NCBI GenBank assembly: GCA_018267615.1
Contig: JAFDYD010000003.1
Span: 1-64,000, forward strand
Direction of reading: 5' to 3'
DNA length: 64,000 nt
DNA from: Bacteroidota bacterium
GTDB lineage: Bacteria; Bacteroidota; Bacteroidia; Chitinophagales; Chitinophagaceae
Part shown: positions 1 through 10,520 of the stretch, in pieces
Position numbering within the stretch: the stretch's first letter is position 1
Layout of the letters: the number at the start of each line of letters is the position of its first letter
Program-made: the position numbers and the translations under genes
The notes under the pieces: generated by a model
Databases searched by the model: none
The model's input: the letters and a program-made list of their open reading frames with translations, nothing else
Told to the model about the DNA's origin: nothing

Positions 1-161
1 GCCGACAGGGTCGATGCGTTTCAACCAATCGACCTTTTTTTGTTCGTGATCGTTTCACACAGTGTTATACATCATTGTTATTTTTTTATTGGCAAAGGGA
101 CGAATATTATTTTTTCGCGCGACCGCTGTCGGGGTCTGCGACCGCCGACAGGGTCACTTGG
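1..161. repeat. Spacer left of P1 with two hairpin repeats (family A)
   Basis: Positions 121-155 are a complete copy of the hairpin repeat found in several spacers of the permease array (GACCGCTGTCGG, then GGTC, a 3-base loop, GACC and CCGACAG). Positions 1-12 are the end of another copy cut by the window edge, followed by the TCAACCAATC tail that goes with this family. The spacer lies downstream of P1 in its reading direction, so it would be the 3' untranslated region of P1 or the start of another array unit outside the window. Confidence 0.7.
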
Positions 162-2594
162 CTATTCGCTTCTCAAGCTTTTCACCGGATTGGCTAATGC
201 AGTTTTTATTGCCTGGAAACTGACTGTTGCCAACGCAATGATCAATGCGGCAAATCCTGCAACAGCAAATACCCACCAGCCGATTTGGACGCGATATGCA
301 AAATCCTGCAACCAGTGATTCATAAAGTACCATGCAAGCGGCGCTGCAATCACAAATGCGATTAATACCAACCTCACGAAATCTTTTGAAAGTAATTGAA
401 CAATGCCGCCAACATTTGCACCAAGTACCTTCCTGATTCCAATTTCTTTTGTTCTTTGTTCAGCAATGAATGTCGATAACCCGAATAAGCCCAGACAGGC
501 AATCATAATAGCAAGCATCGAAAAAATCAGCGCAATAGTTCCGACCCGTTGTTCTGCCCGATACATGTCATCAAAAGATTCATCCATGAAACGATAGCTG
601 AAAGGCTTGCCGGGTGCCAATGTCTTCCACGTTTTTTCAACTTGCGCCAATAAAACGGGAATATTTGGAGCATTCACCTTGAATGATGTTGTGCCGGTGC
701 TACGTCCCAGGCGAAAACACAATGGCCCGATATGCTGACGTAAAGATTCAAAATGAAAATCTTTTACCACACCAACAATATCATGCGAAGTCCAGGGTGC
801 CGGCGGGCGAGTCACTTCATAAATCTTTTTTCCTATCGGGTTCGCATAACCGAGAATTTTTGCAGCAGTTTCATTGATGATAACAGCACTTGAATCGCTG
901 CCGAAATCATGTGAGAAGTTTCTTCCGGAGGCCAGTTGCATGCCCATCGTCTTCAAATAATCGTAATCAACGCTCCATACCTGTATATTCAAACCGTTTT
1001 GGCTATTCATTACCTGGTCCTTTGAATACGTGTAGTCGCTTCTCGAGGAAGATACTGGTAAATAATCGCTGATGGTTCCACTGCTCACGCCTTGCATCTT
1101 GGTAATTTCATCTTTGAATGCGTTTACATTTTGACCAAGCGCATAGGTATTATTGATGATCAGTACCTGCGATTTATTAAATCCCAGGTTGGTATTCTGT
1201 ATAAAGTGCAGTTGATGGTAAATCACAATCGTTCCAATAATTAAAATAATAGAAGTTGCAAATTGGAACACGACCAGCAAACTTCTTAACCAACTACTTT
1301 TACTCCCCATGTTGAGTTTCCCTTTTAAAACTTCGGCTGGACTAAACCGTGAGAGAAAGAACGCGGGGTAACTTCCTGCCAGCAATCCGACGAAAAGTGG
1401 AAGCACAAACAATGATATCAAAATCGCCGGGGAAAATATTTGATTCAGTGAAATGTTTTTGCTGGCGATATTGTTGAATGCAGGCAATAATATATTTACG
1501 AGCGCGATTGCGATGATCAATGAAAAGGTTACCATCATGACAGACTCAAAAAGGAACTGCAACACAAGATTGTTCCGATCTGTTCCCAATACTTTTCTTA
1601 CCCCTACTTCTTTTGCACGATTGGCAGAGCGGGCTGTAGTTAGATTCATAAAATTGATACAGGCAATCAACAGAATGAAAATGGCAACTGCCGAGAATAT
1701 ATAGATATATTGAATATTTCCACTTGGACTCAATTCAAAATCTCTGTCTGTTGAGTATAGATGGATCTTGGTTAAAGGCATCAACGAATAACTTAATTTG
1801 TTTCCCGCCTTTTCAAATTCTTCCATACTCGAAATCTGCATCATGTGTTGCGCTGCTGGAAATACGTAACGCTGGAGATATTGCGCTATCGCTTTTTTCT
1901 CAAATGCTTTGTAGTCTGTACCAGGCTGCAGCACGATGTATGTAAAAAAATTATTGCTTAAATAATTCCCCCATTCATAATTGACATTCTTCATGGAGAA
2001 AATAAAATCGAAATGGAAATGAGAGTTTTCAGGAACATCTTTGATGACGGCGGTAACTTTATAAAGCGTTTTACCATTATCATCTGTTTGGATTATTTTT
2101 CCAATGGCATCGGTCGTTCCGAAATATTTTTTTGCGGCTGATGCGGAAATCACAACTGTGTTCGGTTCGTCTAGTGCGGTTTTGGTATCGCCTTGCAAAG
2201 CAGGTAGCGTGAACACATTGAAAAATGTTGAGTCGGCATGTGCGACATTGCGTTCGTTGATGAAATTATTTCCAAATTTTATTTGTTTTCTGCCGTTTGC
2301 AAAAACACGGGTAAATTCATTTACCTGTGGATAATCTTTTTTTAATGTAGAGCCGGTCATATCGGACGCGACTGGCAAACGCAATACAGATCCATTGAAT
2401 GTAAGATCGCAATTGATGCGGTAGGTGTCTTCTGCGTTTTCATTGTAGCGATCGAAGCTGAGTTCATCCGTCACATACAATGCAATTAATAAAAAACAGG
2501 CAAGGCCGATAGCAAGTCCGGCGATGTTGATTGCAGAAAATGTTTTGTACTTTTTCAGATTTCTCCAGGCAATCTTCAGATAATTCCTGATCAT
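162..2594 (-). CDS. FtsX/MacB-type ABC transporter permease P1
   Basis: This 810-residue inner-membrane protein is the model for all fourteen permeases. It has a first membrane helix at about 20-42, an extracytoplasmic MacB-type domain (about 45-290), three helices with the coupling sequence RAKEVGVRKVLG at 326-337, and the turn GSYPAFFLS near 407. A fifth helix (about 438-460), a second extracytoplasmic domain and a second FtsX domain with QRTKEIGIRKVLGA follow, ending in NPVKSLRSE. FtsX/MacB permeases do not form a channel; they pass ATP-driven movement to periplasmic parts and push substrate to an adaptor. No ATPase domain is fused, so it needs the ATPase at 38126-38803. P1 has its own promoter module at 2731-2838. 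The start shares the RNYLKIAWRNL opening of its paralogues. Substrate unknown. Confidence 0.95.
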   Translation of the reverse strand: MIRNYLKIAWRNLKKYKTFSAINIAGLAIGLACFLLIALYVTDELSFDRYNENAEDTYRINCDLTFNGSVLRLPVASDMTGSTLKKDYPQVNEFTRVFANGRKQIKFGNNFINERNVAHADSTFFNVFTLPALQGDTKTALDEPNTVVISASAAKKYFGTTDAIGKIIQTDDNGKTLYKVTAVIKDVPENSHFHFDFIFSMKNVNYEWGNYLSNNFFTYIVLQPGTDYKAFEKKAIAQYLQRYVFPAAQHMMQISSMEEFEKAGNKLSYSLMPLTKIHLYSTDRDFELSPSGNIQYIYIFSAVAIFILLIACINFMNLTTARSANRAKEVGVRKVLGTDRNNLVLQFLFESVMMVTFSLIIAIALVNILLPAFNNIASKNISLNQIFSPAILISLFVLPLFVGLLAGSYPAFFLSRFSPAEVLKGKLNMGSKSSWLRSLLVVFQFATSIILIIGTIVIYHQLHFIQNTNLGFNKSQVLIINNTYALGQNVNAFKDEITKMQGVSSGTISDYLPVSSSRSDYTYSKDQVMNSQNGLNIQVWSVDYDYLKTMGMQLASGRNFSHDFGSDSSAVIINETAAKILGYANPIGKKIYEVTRPPAPWTSHDIVGVVKDFHFESLRQHIGPLCFRLGRSTGTTSFKVNAPNIPVLLAQVEKTWKTLAPGKPFSYRFMDESFDDMYRAEQRVGTIALIFSMLAIMIACLGLFGLSTFIAEQRTKEIGIRKVLGANVGGIVQLLSKDFVRLVLIAFVIAAPLAWYFMNHWLQDFAYRVQIGWWVFAVAGFAALIIALATVSFQAIKTALANPVKSLRSE

Positions 2595-2730
2595 AAAAAA
2601 AATTTGACTGCTGTTAGGGCAGTTGTTAAAAATTTATTCTTGTAAATTATATTTCTCTTGTGACAGTAAAGAAACTGCTCGTTTCTTTTTTGGAACTAGG
2701 GCCAATCTTGATGTGAAGCAGAAAAATGCT

Positions 2731-2838
2731 AACCAACCATGTGCCGGAAGATCATCGAAATGATTTACAATGCACTAGTTAGCAGCAATGAAAAAGCCAG
2801 TTCGTTTATGATACAAGCTGTGTGCGATTTTGATACAA
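2731..2838 (-). promoter_or_regulatory. Conserved promoter module A, upstream of P1
   Basis: On the minus strand two TTGTATC sites start 22 bp apart (plus-strand GATACAA at 2832-2838 and 2810-2816). A TGTAAATCATT block follows (2759-2769), then the core CGGCACATGGTTGGTT (2731-2746). The same parts at the same distances occur upstream of P4, P5 and the adaptor. The core resembles a sigma-54 -24/-12 element, but the -12 GC is not in the canonical place. The twin sites sit where an NtrC-type activator would bind. P1 starts 136 bp downstream of the core. Confidence 0.7.
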
Positions 2839-2884
2839 TGGGTGGATGGGGAAAGTCAATTTTTGACAAGGAAGGCGAAGACAA

Positions 2885-2944
2885 GAGCGAAGAAACAGAG
2901 CGGAGAGCGAAAGGTTATGCGCTCTCCACTCTGTTTCTTCGCCC
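2885..2944. terminator. Long inverted repeat after P2 (family C hairpin)
   Basis: Arms of about 25 bp at 2885-2909 (GAGCGAAGAAACAGAGCGG...) and 2920-2944 pair with few mismatches around a 10-base loop. It lies directly downstream of the P2 stop and upstream of promoter module A, so it could end the P4-P3-P2 transcript. There is no clear T-tract. The arms are nearly the same sequence as those at 15998-16059. Confidence 0.5.
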
Positions 2945-2954
2945 TTCTCAACTC

Positions 2955-5318
2955 TCACTCCGATCTCAAGCTCTTCGTTGGATTTGAAATCGCTGCGCGG
3001 ATGGATTGATAACTGACCGTTATCAATGCAATGAGAATAGCAAGTAAGCCCGCAGATACAAATACCCACAAGCTGATGGTGATGTGATAATTAAAATCAT
3101 CCAACCATCTGCTCGCCGCCCAATATGCCAATGGCGATGCGATCATAACGGCAATGCACACCAGTTTTACAAAGTCCCTCGACAGCAATGTAGTGATACT
3201 TGTTACAGAAGCGCCCAATACTTTCCTGATGCCGATTTCTTTTGTTCTGCTTTCAGCCATATATGTTGCGAGACCGAATAAACCAAGGCAAGAAATAAAA
3301 ATTGTTAATCCTGCAAAAAGCGTCGCTAATTTTTTTGTTTGTGTTTCACCTAAAAATTTCTGAGCATAATCTTCGTCGGTAAAGACGAACGAGAAAGGAT
3401 ATGCTGCATTGTATTGGTTAAATATTTTCTCCATACCGGCAATGTTCTTTGCCGTTGGAGTTTTTCCATTCAATTTTATCAACACGGTTCCGAGCCATTC
3501 TTTTGGTCCGCGGATTATCATGGGTTTGATGGGCGCATACGGCGATTCCTGGATAAAATCTTTGATAACACCAATCACATGCCATTTGGAAGGTTCATCG
3601 GTGATGATCTGACCAATGGGATTTTTAAATTTCATCAGTTTCGCGGCGGATTCATTGATGATACATGCAGTGGAATCGGAAGGATAATTTTTTATATCGA
3701 TATCGCGACCTTCAATCAATTTCATGCCAGCGGTTTTTATAAGATCACTTTCCTCGGTGTAACGGTTGACCTGGGCGACAAGATTTGGATCCTTGCCTTC
3801 CCATTTTAACCCGATACCCGAGCTCCAATTTTGAGTCAATGGTGAATTCGTTGCAGCTACTGAAACAGCAATGCCTTGATTTAATAAATCATTTTTTATC
3901 AAATGAAAATTTTTCTGGATCTCACCTTCCATGAACACGTGAACCAAATGATCTCTCTCATACCCGGATTGTCTTTCCTGCGCATATTTTACTTGTTGCG
4001 TTACAATGATCGTACAAATAATAAGCACGATTGCGAATGTGAATTGCAGTATAACGAGAATCTTACGTGGCGTAACGAGTGCATTTATTTTTTTGAAACC
4101 ACCTTTCAATACCGTTACGGGTTTGAATGATGATAGAAAGAATGCAGGGTAACTTCCTGCAAGGATGCCGGTAATCAAAATGAAAGCAACCAGGTACAGC
4201 CAGAAATAAATATTTTCATAATTAATTTCCAGGCTGTTTACCATCAGCCGATTAAATGCAGGAATACTTAGCTGCACGATCATAATGGCTAAAACTCCAG
4301 CGATGGATGTAAGTAGTATCGATTCGATAAGAAATTGGGCAATGAGCGATCTTTTCAAAGCGCCGGCGACTTTACGTACTCCTACTTCCTTTGCACGTTT
4401 TTCACTTCTGGCGGTCGAGAGATTCATGAAATTGATACAAGCGATCAACAAAATAAAAACAGCAACGATACTGAACATTCTTACATTGTCAATGACACCG
4501 CCAACAGGTTTGCCATTCTCAAATTGACTATACAACCATGTCTGACTCATCGGGTATAAAAACTCTTCCGACTTTTCTGCGCCATTCGTTCGTGTGGGAA
4601 TGATCTTTTTTATTTTAGCACCTAGTTTCACCGGCGAGGCTCCAGGTTTAAGTAATACAAAAGTAGGGATAGAAATATCTGTCCAATCCTTATCGACTTC
4701 ATTGGCTTGCGTTTTATCGACATAGGACGCCAGGTATTCGATGAAACTGAATTGAGTAATGCTCGGAATATTTTTGAGAAGACCGGTTACGGTATAATTT
4801 GTTGCATTTCCCATACGGATCGTTTTGCCGATGGGATTTACATTATTAAAAAATTTCTTTGCAAGTTTTTCTGTGATTACGATAGAATGCGGGTTGCTTA
4901 ATGCCGTGTTGATATTACCCTGAAGCAAAGGAAAACTAAACATCGTCAAAAAATCGGGATCAACAACAGCGCCGACCGACTCCAATTTTTTCTCGCCGCC
5001 ATCGGACAATAAATTTTGTGTCCAACTCACTCTTGTTACTCCTTCTATTTCCGGGTAATCTTTTTTTAGGTCCGGCGCCATAATCTCGGGTGTTGCAGTG
5101 AGTGATCGGATAGAACCATCTATTACATCGTTTGACCATACCTGGTAGAGCCTGTCGAGTTTGGCATGGAAGCGATCATGACTCACCTGGTATTGCACCC
5201 ACAATAAAATGAGCATGGCGCTGGCCATGCCAATGGCTAGTCCGCTGATATTAATTAACGAGAATCCTTTGTTGCGGAGAAGATTTCTAAACGCAACTTT
5301 GAAATAATTTTTGAACAT
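2955..5318 (-). CDS. FtsX/MacB-type ABC permease P2
   Basis: This 787-residue paralogue belongs to a distinct subgroup with P3, P12 and P13. The subgroup is marked by LILLWVQ after the first helix (about 36-42), a FENGKPVGG segment just before the second helix (about 267-275), and a W-E-G-K-D-P sequence in the second extracytoplasmic domain. Both coupling sequences are intact (RAKEVGVRKVAGA near 308-320 and SRTKEIGIRKVLGA). It ends in NPTKSLRSE. It is the last gene of the P4-P3-P2 group, 191 bp after P3, with the AACGC hairpin in between. Substrate unknown. Confidence 0.95.
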   Translation of the reverse strand: MFKNYFKVAFRNLLRNKGFSLINISGLAIGMASAMLILLWVQYQVSHDRFHAKLDRLYQVWSNDVIDGSIRSLTATPEIMAPDLKKDYPEIEGVTRVSWTQNLLSDGGEKKLESVGAVVDPDFLTMFSFPLLQGNINTALSNPHSIVITEKLAKKFFNNVNPIGKTIRMGNATNYTVTGLLKNIPSITQFSFIEYLASYVDKTQANEVDKDWTDISIPTFVLLKPGASPVKLGAKIKKIIPTRTNGAEKSEEFLYPMSQTWLYSQFENGKPVGGVIDNVRMFSIVAVFILLIACINFMNLSTARSEKRAKEVGVRKVAGALKRSLIAQFLIESILLTSIAGVLAIMIVQLSIPAFNRLMVNSLEINYENIYFWLYLVAFILITGILAGSYPAFFLSSFKPVTVLKGGFKKINALVTPRKILVILQFTFAIVLIICTIIVTQQVKYAQERQSGYERDHLVHVFMEGEIQKNFHLIKNDLLNQGIAVSVAATNSPLTQNWSSGIGLKWEGKDPNLVAQVNRYTEESDLIKTAGMKLIEGRDIDIKNYPSDSTACIINESAAKLMKFKNPIGQIITDEPSKWHVIGVIKDFIQESPYAPIKPMIIRGPKEWLGTVLIKLNGKTPTAKNIAGMEKIFNQYNAAYPFSFVFTDEDYAQKFLGETQTKKLATLFAGLTIFISCLGLFGLATYMAESRTKEIGIRKVLGASVTSITTLLSRDFVKLVCIAVMIASPLAYWAASRWLDDFNYHITISLWVFVSAGLLAILIALITVSYQSIRAAISNPTKSLRSE

Positions 5319-5354
5319 AAAAAATTGTTTTAGGCACTTATATGGTGGGGTGAT

Positions 5355-5509
5355 GCTGAAGGCTGAACGCCGAACGCTGAACGCAGAACGCTAAACGCTA
5401 AACGCTGAACGCCTAACGCTGAATGCGCAACGCTACTTTCGTTATGCGTTTAGCGTTTAGCGTTCGGCGTTTAGCGTTTAGCGTTTGGCGTTCCGCGTTC
5501 CGCGTTAAA
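5355..5509. repeat. Heptamer (GCTGAAC)n / (GCGTTTA)n foldback repeat, copy 1
   Basis: About ten 7-bp units close to GCTRAAC run through 5355-5424. After a short unmatched stretch, about nine reverse-complement units close to GCGTTTA continue to the P3 stop codon. The two halves would form a hairpin of roughly 65 bp per arm. Similar elements lie at 23786-23873 and 55717-55800. It ends exactly at the P3 stop, so it may act as a 3' stabiliser or attenuator between P3 and P2. Confidence 0.85.
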
Positions 5510-7879
5510 CTATTCCGATCTCAAACTCTTCGTCGGGTTTCTCATCGCGGCTCTGGCTGTGTTCAGACTAACTACAACCAATGTCAACAGCAAAATTAGA
5601 GCGCCGACTGCGCCAAAGATCCATGCGTCGATGGTGGTGCGATATTCATAATTCTGTAGCCAGTTATGCATCAACCACCAAGTTAAAGGTGTCGCGATCA
5701 CAAATGCGAGCAATACCAATTTCAAAAATTCTTTTGATATCAGCATCAGCAATTGTTGCACGGTTGCTCCCAATACTTTTCTGATGCCGATTTCGCGAAT
5801 TCTTTTTTCTATGGTGAATGACGCCAATCCCGCAAGGCCGATACAGCAAATAAAAATAGCCAGTCCAGCAAAAATATTTGTGATCTTGTTAATCAATTCT
5901 TCTGTAAAAAATTTCTTTCCGAATTCCTGGTCAACGAATTTGTATTCGAAAGGATAAGCCGGGTTATATGTTTTGAAAACAGCCGCCATGGATTGCAATG
6001 CTTTTTGTGGCTGCACTCCATTGCTCAGTCTTATATTAATAGTGCCTGACCAATTTGGATTGTAAAATATCATCATCGGGTTCACCGGTTCGTAGGGTGA
6101 TTCTGCAACCACATTATCCGTTACGCCAATCACCGTAAACTTTTTAACTCCGCTTCTTCTTTGTTGTCTTATCTGCATGCCCACCGGATTTTTTAATCCC
6201 ATTACTTCTACCGCGGATTTATTTAGGAGCATCGCGGAAGAATCGGAAGCAGTTCCCGAGAAATCATTTCCCGCAATCATTTTTATTCCCATTGTTTTTG
6301 CAAAATCAACATCTGCAGTAGATCCTCCCATGATGATCTGCACACCTGCAGGTTTTCCATCCCAGTCCGGCGCATCCGTTCGCCATTGTACCTGCGTAAT
6401 GTCTGTTCCTGTTCTCGTAACGCCACTGATCAAACCCGATCTTAACAATTCCTGTTTAATGACTGCAAAATTTTTATCCGTTTCCGGAGTTGATGAAATC
6501 ATGATCAGGTTGTTTGGATTATAACCCATATCACGATTCTTCACAAATTGAATTTGCTTATACACGATGATGGTTGCGGATATCAGCAAAATGGAAATAA
6601 CAAATTGGCCGACAACTAAAATTCTCCTTGGTAAAATTGCTTTTTTCCCTGGAAGAAATGTTCCTTTCAAAACATTCACAGGATTAAAAGATGAAAGATA
6701 TAACGCGGGATAACTTCCAGCAATGACCCCTGTAATTGCTACGATTGCCAATGCACCGGCCCAAAATGCCGGACTGCTTAAATCCAGAACCATTTTTTTC
6801 TCGACAAGCAAATTGAAGGAAGGTAACAGCAAATAAACTGCAATCAAAGAAAATACAAGTGCGATTGAAGCAAGTATCATCGATTCAAAAAAGAATTGTA
6901 GTACCAACTGTCTTTTGTAAGAACCCAAAGTTTTGCGGATGCCAACTTCCTTTGCTCTTTTTTCAGAGCGGGCAGTAGAAAGATTCATGAAATTCACACA
7001 GGCGATCAGCAGCACGATAATAGCAATGATCGTAAATAATTTTACATAAGAAATCATGCCGCCGGTATTTTTCCCGTCTTTGAAATCGCTGAACAAGCGC
7101 CACCTGCTCATTGGAAAAACAAAATAAGTGCTGATCTGGTCGTGCGTATCGTGTTGCTTTTTTATCGTGTTGATATTTTTATTCAGCAATGCTGTATCCG
7201 TGCCTGGAGCTACTTCTAATAAGATATTCCAGGAAGAATTGGTCCATTCGTTCATTTGCCGTTGAATATCCGGCGAAGAATAATTGAAAGGCCTGATATA
7301 ATCAAATTTGAAAGAGGAGTTATCAGGAGGATCGGCTACGATGGCGGTCACTTTTGCGTTGTCACTATTGTCGATCTTGAGAATTTTATCTATTGGATCT
7401 GCTTTCCCGAACAATGCAGTTGCTGCTGATTCTGTCAATACAATGGATGATGGATCTTTGATGGCAGTTGATGCGTTTCCTTTTATAAACCTCCATGAAA
7501 ACATATCGAAATAATTTCCGCCTACTGTATAGCCATTTTTAGTCAACTTGTTTTCACCATAGCTCAAAACATTCGATTGACTCCAGGTGGAGACGATAGC
7601 GTTTTTTACCTGCGGAATATTTTTTTGAATCTCCTGGTTTAGCGGCAGCACCATATTATAATCTGTAAAAACCTGGTTTTTAAAATCGCGGTTGGCAATT
7701 ATCTCATAGATATTGTCATAATTCTTATGAAACTTATTATAAGAAAGTTCATCCTTCACCCAAAGAAGAATCAACATGGTGCACGTCATTCCTATGGTAA
7801 GGCCAAGAATATTTGTAATGGAAAATCCTTTGTTGCGGAAAAGATTTCTCCATGCGATTTTGAAATAGTTTTTGAACAT
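5510..7879 (-). CDS. FtsX/MacB-type ABC permease P3
   Basis: 789 residues, subgroup with P2, P12 and P13 (ILLWVKDEL after helix 1, FKDGKNTGG before helix 2). The W-D-G-K-P signature is present, but the following Asp of its relatives is missing. The first coupling sequence is RAKEVGIRKTLGS and the second is KRIREIGIRKVLGA, where Arg replaces the usual Lys. It ends in NPTKSLRSE. It lies only 67 bp after the P4 stop with no hairpin in the gap, so it is almost certainly co-transcribed with P4 from module B. Confidence 0.95.
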   Translation of the reverse strand: MFKNYFKIAWRNLFRNKGFSITNILGLTIGMTCTMLILLWVKDELSYNKFHKNYDNIYEIIANRDFKNQVFTDYNMVLPLNQEIQKNIPQVKNAIVSTWSQSNVLSYGENKLTKNGYTVGGNYFDMFSWRFIKGNASTAIKDPSSIVLTESAATALFGKADPIDKILKIDNSDNAKVTAIVADPPDNSSFKFDYIRPFNYSSPDIQRQMNEWTNSSWNILLEVAPGTDTALLNKNINTIKKQHDTHDQISTYFVFPMSRWRLFSDFKDGKNTGGMISYVKLFTIIAIIVLLIACVNFMNLSTARSEKRAKEVGIRKTLGSYKRQLVLQFFFESMILASIALVFSLIAVYLLLPSFNLLVEKKMVLDLSSPAFWAGALAIVAITGVIAGSYPALYLSSFNPVNVLKGTFLPGKKAILPRRILVVGQFVISILLISATIIVYKQIQFVKNRDMGYNPNNLIMISSTPETDKNFAVIKQELLRSGLISGVTRTGTDITQVQWRTDAPDWDGKPAGVQIIMGGSTADVDFAKTMGIKMIAGNDFSGTASDSSAMLLNKSAVEVMGLKNPVGMQIRQQRRSGVKKFTVIGVTDNVVAESPYEPVNPMMIFYNPNWSGTINIRLSNGVQPQKALQSMAAVFKTYNPAYPFEYKFVDQEFGKKFFTEELINKITNIFAGLAIFICCIGLAGLASFTIEKRIREIGIRKVLGATVQQLLMLISKEFLKLVLLAFVIATPLTWWLMHNWLQNYEYRTTIDAWIFGAVGALILLLTLVVVSLNTARAAMRNPTKSLRSE

Positions 7880-7946
7880 AGAAATTCTTTTTTTATATAG
7901 ACAATAAATTATGTGACACTCATTGTACTCCGCCTGTTACGCGTAT

Positions 7947-10391
7947 TCACTCGGTTCTTAAACTTTTCACGGGATTTGCAAATGCTGCTTTGATCGCCTG
8001 GTAACCGATGGTCATGGACGCAATGATCAATGCAACGATTCCTGTCGATGCAAATACCCACCAGCCGATATTGATTCGATATGCATAATCCTGTAACCAT
8101 TTCTGCATAAAATACCAGGCAATAGGTGATGCAATCAGCAACGCGATAATAATCAACTTTAGAAAATCTTTTGATAATAAATTGGTGATATTAAAAACGG
8201 AAGCACCAAGCACTTTCCTGATTCCTATTTCTTTTGTGCGATTGATCGCGGCAAGTGCTGCAAGTCCGAATAACCCGAGACATGCGAGAAAAATAGAGAC
8301 ACCACCGGCCCATCCAACGATGCTGCTCCATTTTTGTTCTGACTTGTAAAAGCGATCTAAATCTTCGTCGAGGAAACTGTACTTGAACGGATATTCAGCA
8401 ACCAGGTTTTTCCAGGCGGATTGAATGCTGGATAACGCGCGAGCAGGATCGCCTGACTTTACTCGAACAAAAAATTTTCTTGGTCTGAAGTCACCTGGCA
8501 TATAGAAAAGCTGTGACCTTACCGCTATATTCAGTGGCTCGAAATTGAAATTTTTTATGACGCCGATAATCGTTTTGATCTCTTTTCCTTCACGACCAGC
8601 TTTCAATTGTACACCCAATGCTTTTTCCGGACTCATCCCGAGTTCATTTTTTGCCAAGGCTTCGTTTATAATAATCGATTGAATCGTATCGGAAGAAATG
8701 GCCGGGTTAAAATTTCTTCCGGCGATTAACTTCATGCCCATCACGTGTAAGTATTCCTGGTCGATCGGATATTCAATCGATCCAAAAAATCTATCGTTGA
8801 AATGATAACCTCCTCCCATTTGTCCCTGGTTTGCACCCAATCCGATTTCAGAACCTGTTATCCCGATGATCGCAGGATTTGAATTCAGCGCATTTCGAAA
8901 AAGCGGAAATATATTTTTTGTGTCAGTGCTGGTTGCATCAACCACAATAACATTTTCTTTTTGAAAACCGATATTCGTAGAGCGTAGAAATTGTAATTGC
9001 TGAAAAATAATAATGGTAGAAATGATAAGACCGATCGAAAGAACAAATTGAACTGTCACCAATGATTTTGTAAAAATATTTGAGCCGCCCAATTTGATTT
9101 TGTTTTTTAATACTTCGACAGGTCTGAATGAAGATAACACCAGAGCAGGATAGCTGCCAGCGAGCAATCCTACAATTAATATCAATCCTGCAAGTAACCA
9201 GCTTATTTCAGGAAATTGTTCGAACGAAAATTTCAATTGCCGTTCTGATAATTGATTGAAGAGCGGCAATAACATATTAGCGATGAACAAACCAATAGCG
9301 CCAGATAATATGCTTAACAAAACCGACTCGGTAAGAAATTGGTATATCAATTGTTTTTTTCCACTTCCAATTACTTTGCGAACGCCAACTTCTTTTGCTC
9401 TTCCCGCAGAACGGCCGATTGCAAGTGTCGTGAAATTGATGCAGGCAATCAGTAATACACCTGAGGCAATACTGATCAATATCCAAATATTTTTCGGATT
9501 GGTAGATGTTCCCGGTGCCTCATCCATGTTCGTACTCGTATGAACGTTGCGTAAGGGTTGTAAAATAAAACTTATTGGTGACGCGCCTTTCCCATCCCAT
9601 ACACCGGCTTTTTTCATTTCCGCTTCTTCTTCGGGAAAATATTTTTTCCTGAATTTTGAAAGTCGTTCTGGTTCATTCATCAGGCGACTTCCGTCGCGAA
9701 GCTGCACATAGGCAGCCAAGCCGATCGTCATGTTCCAATTGTTGATACTTTCTTTTTCGAATCCATTAGCGAGCACATAATCAAGATTGCCGATGATATC
9801 GAATTTTATGGAAGAATTGGTCGGTATATTTTCGGCAACAGCTCCGACTTTGAATGATACGAACTTGTCATCCATTTTGATATCAATCAATTTTCCTACT
9901 GCATCGGTTGTTCCGAACACTTGCTGCGCTTTGTCTCGTGTGATGACAACATTTTGAACTCCTTTCAGTGCATTGTCCTTATCTCCTTCAATTAATTTGA
10001 AAGAAAAAACTTTGAAGATCTGTTGATCCGCAAAAGACACTTGCACCCTACTGATTTTATTATTTACACGCACGAATCTTTCCGGACCATCATTGATGCG
10101 GACAAAATTTTCGACATCAGGGAAATCGTGTTTCAATGCGGGCGCGAGCGGAGTGGATACAGAGGCGTCACCACTGGGTCCGCGATCTTTGTTGCCGCTC
10201 CACCATTGTGCAACACGAAAAATATGATCTGCATTTTCATGAAAGCGGTCATAACTGAATTCGTTGACAGCATATAGCAAGAACAAACTGAAGCACGCAA
10301 TGCCGACTGATAATCCAAATACGTTGATAAAGGCAAGAATTTTTTGCTTGGCCAAATTGCGGATGGCAATTTTAAGATAGTGTAAAATCAT
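7947..10391 (-). CDS. FtsX/MacB-type ABC permease P4
   Basis: This 814-residue protein is the second longest of the array. It opens with MILHYLKIAIRNLAKQK. The first extracytoplasmic domain carries a charged insertion (around EEEAEMKKAGVWDGKG) not seen in its neighbours, and the coupling sequences are RAKEVGVRKVIGS and NRTKEIGIRKVLGA. It ends in NPVKSLRTE. It is the first gene of the P4-P3-P2 group, with its own promoter module at 10521-10628 and a leader of about 120 bp. Its divergent first periplasmic domain suggests a different substrate or partner, which is inference. Confidence 0.95.
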   Translation of the reverse strand: MILHYLKIAIRNLAKQKILAFINVFGLSVGIACFSLFLLYAVNEFSYDRFHENADHIFRVAQWWSGNKDRGPSGDASVSTPLAPALKHDFPDVENFVRINDGPERFVRVNNKISRVQVSFADQQIFKVFSFKLIEGDKDNALKGVQNVVITRDKAQQVFGTTDAVGKLIDIKMDDKFVSFKVGAVAENIPTNSSIKFDIIGNLDYVLANGFEKESINNWNMTIGLAAYVQLRDGSRLMNEPERLSKFRKKYFPEEEAEMKKAGVWDGKGASPISFILQPLRNVHTSTNMDEAPGTSTNPKNIWILISIASGVLLIACINFTTLAIGRSAGRAKEVGVRKVIGSGKKQLIYQFLTESVLLSILSGAIGLFIANMLLPLFNQLSERQLKFSFEQFPEISWLLAGLILIVGLLAGSYPALVLSSFRPVEVLKNKIKLGGSNIFTKSLVTVQFVLSIGLIISTIIIFQQLQFLRSTNIGFQKENVIVVDATSTDTKNIFPLFRNALNSNPAIIGITGSEIGLGANQGQMGGGYHFNDRFFGSIEYPIDQEYLHVMGMKLIAGRNFNPAISSDTIQSIIINEALAKNELGMSPEKALGVQLKAGREGKEIKTIIGVIKNFNFEPLNIAVRSQLFYMPGDFRPRKFFVRVKSGDPARALSSIQSAWKNLVAEYPFKYSFLDEDLDRFYKSEQKWSSIVGWAGGVSIFLACLGLFGLAALAAINRTKEIGIRKVLGASVFNITNLLSKDFLKLIIIALLIASPIAWYFMQKWLQDYAYRINIGWWVFASTGIVALIIASMTIGYQAIKAAFANPVKSLRTE

Positions 10392-10520
10392 AATGTTGAT
10401 TTATCGCGATAATTTTTTCTCATGTCCACCATCTGCATCTTCATGCTAAAAAAACTCTGTACCGGCAAAGATTGTGGTTTTGAAAACAAAAAAATGTGTA
10501 GCAGAAGACAGGAAAATTTT

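Noticed and set aside
2806..3069. Minus-strand ORF of 87 codons overlapping the P2 3' end and its hairpin
   Set aside because: It overlaps P2 in another frame and covers an inverted repeat; no signal of a real protein.
5355..5509. CRISPR-like direct repeats
   Set aside because: The 7-bp units are contiguous with no unique spacers, they reverse in the second half, and no cas gene is present.
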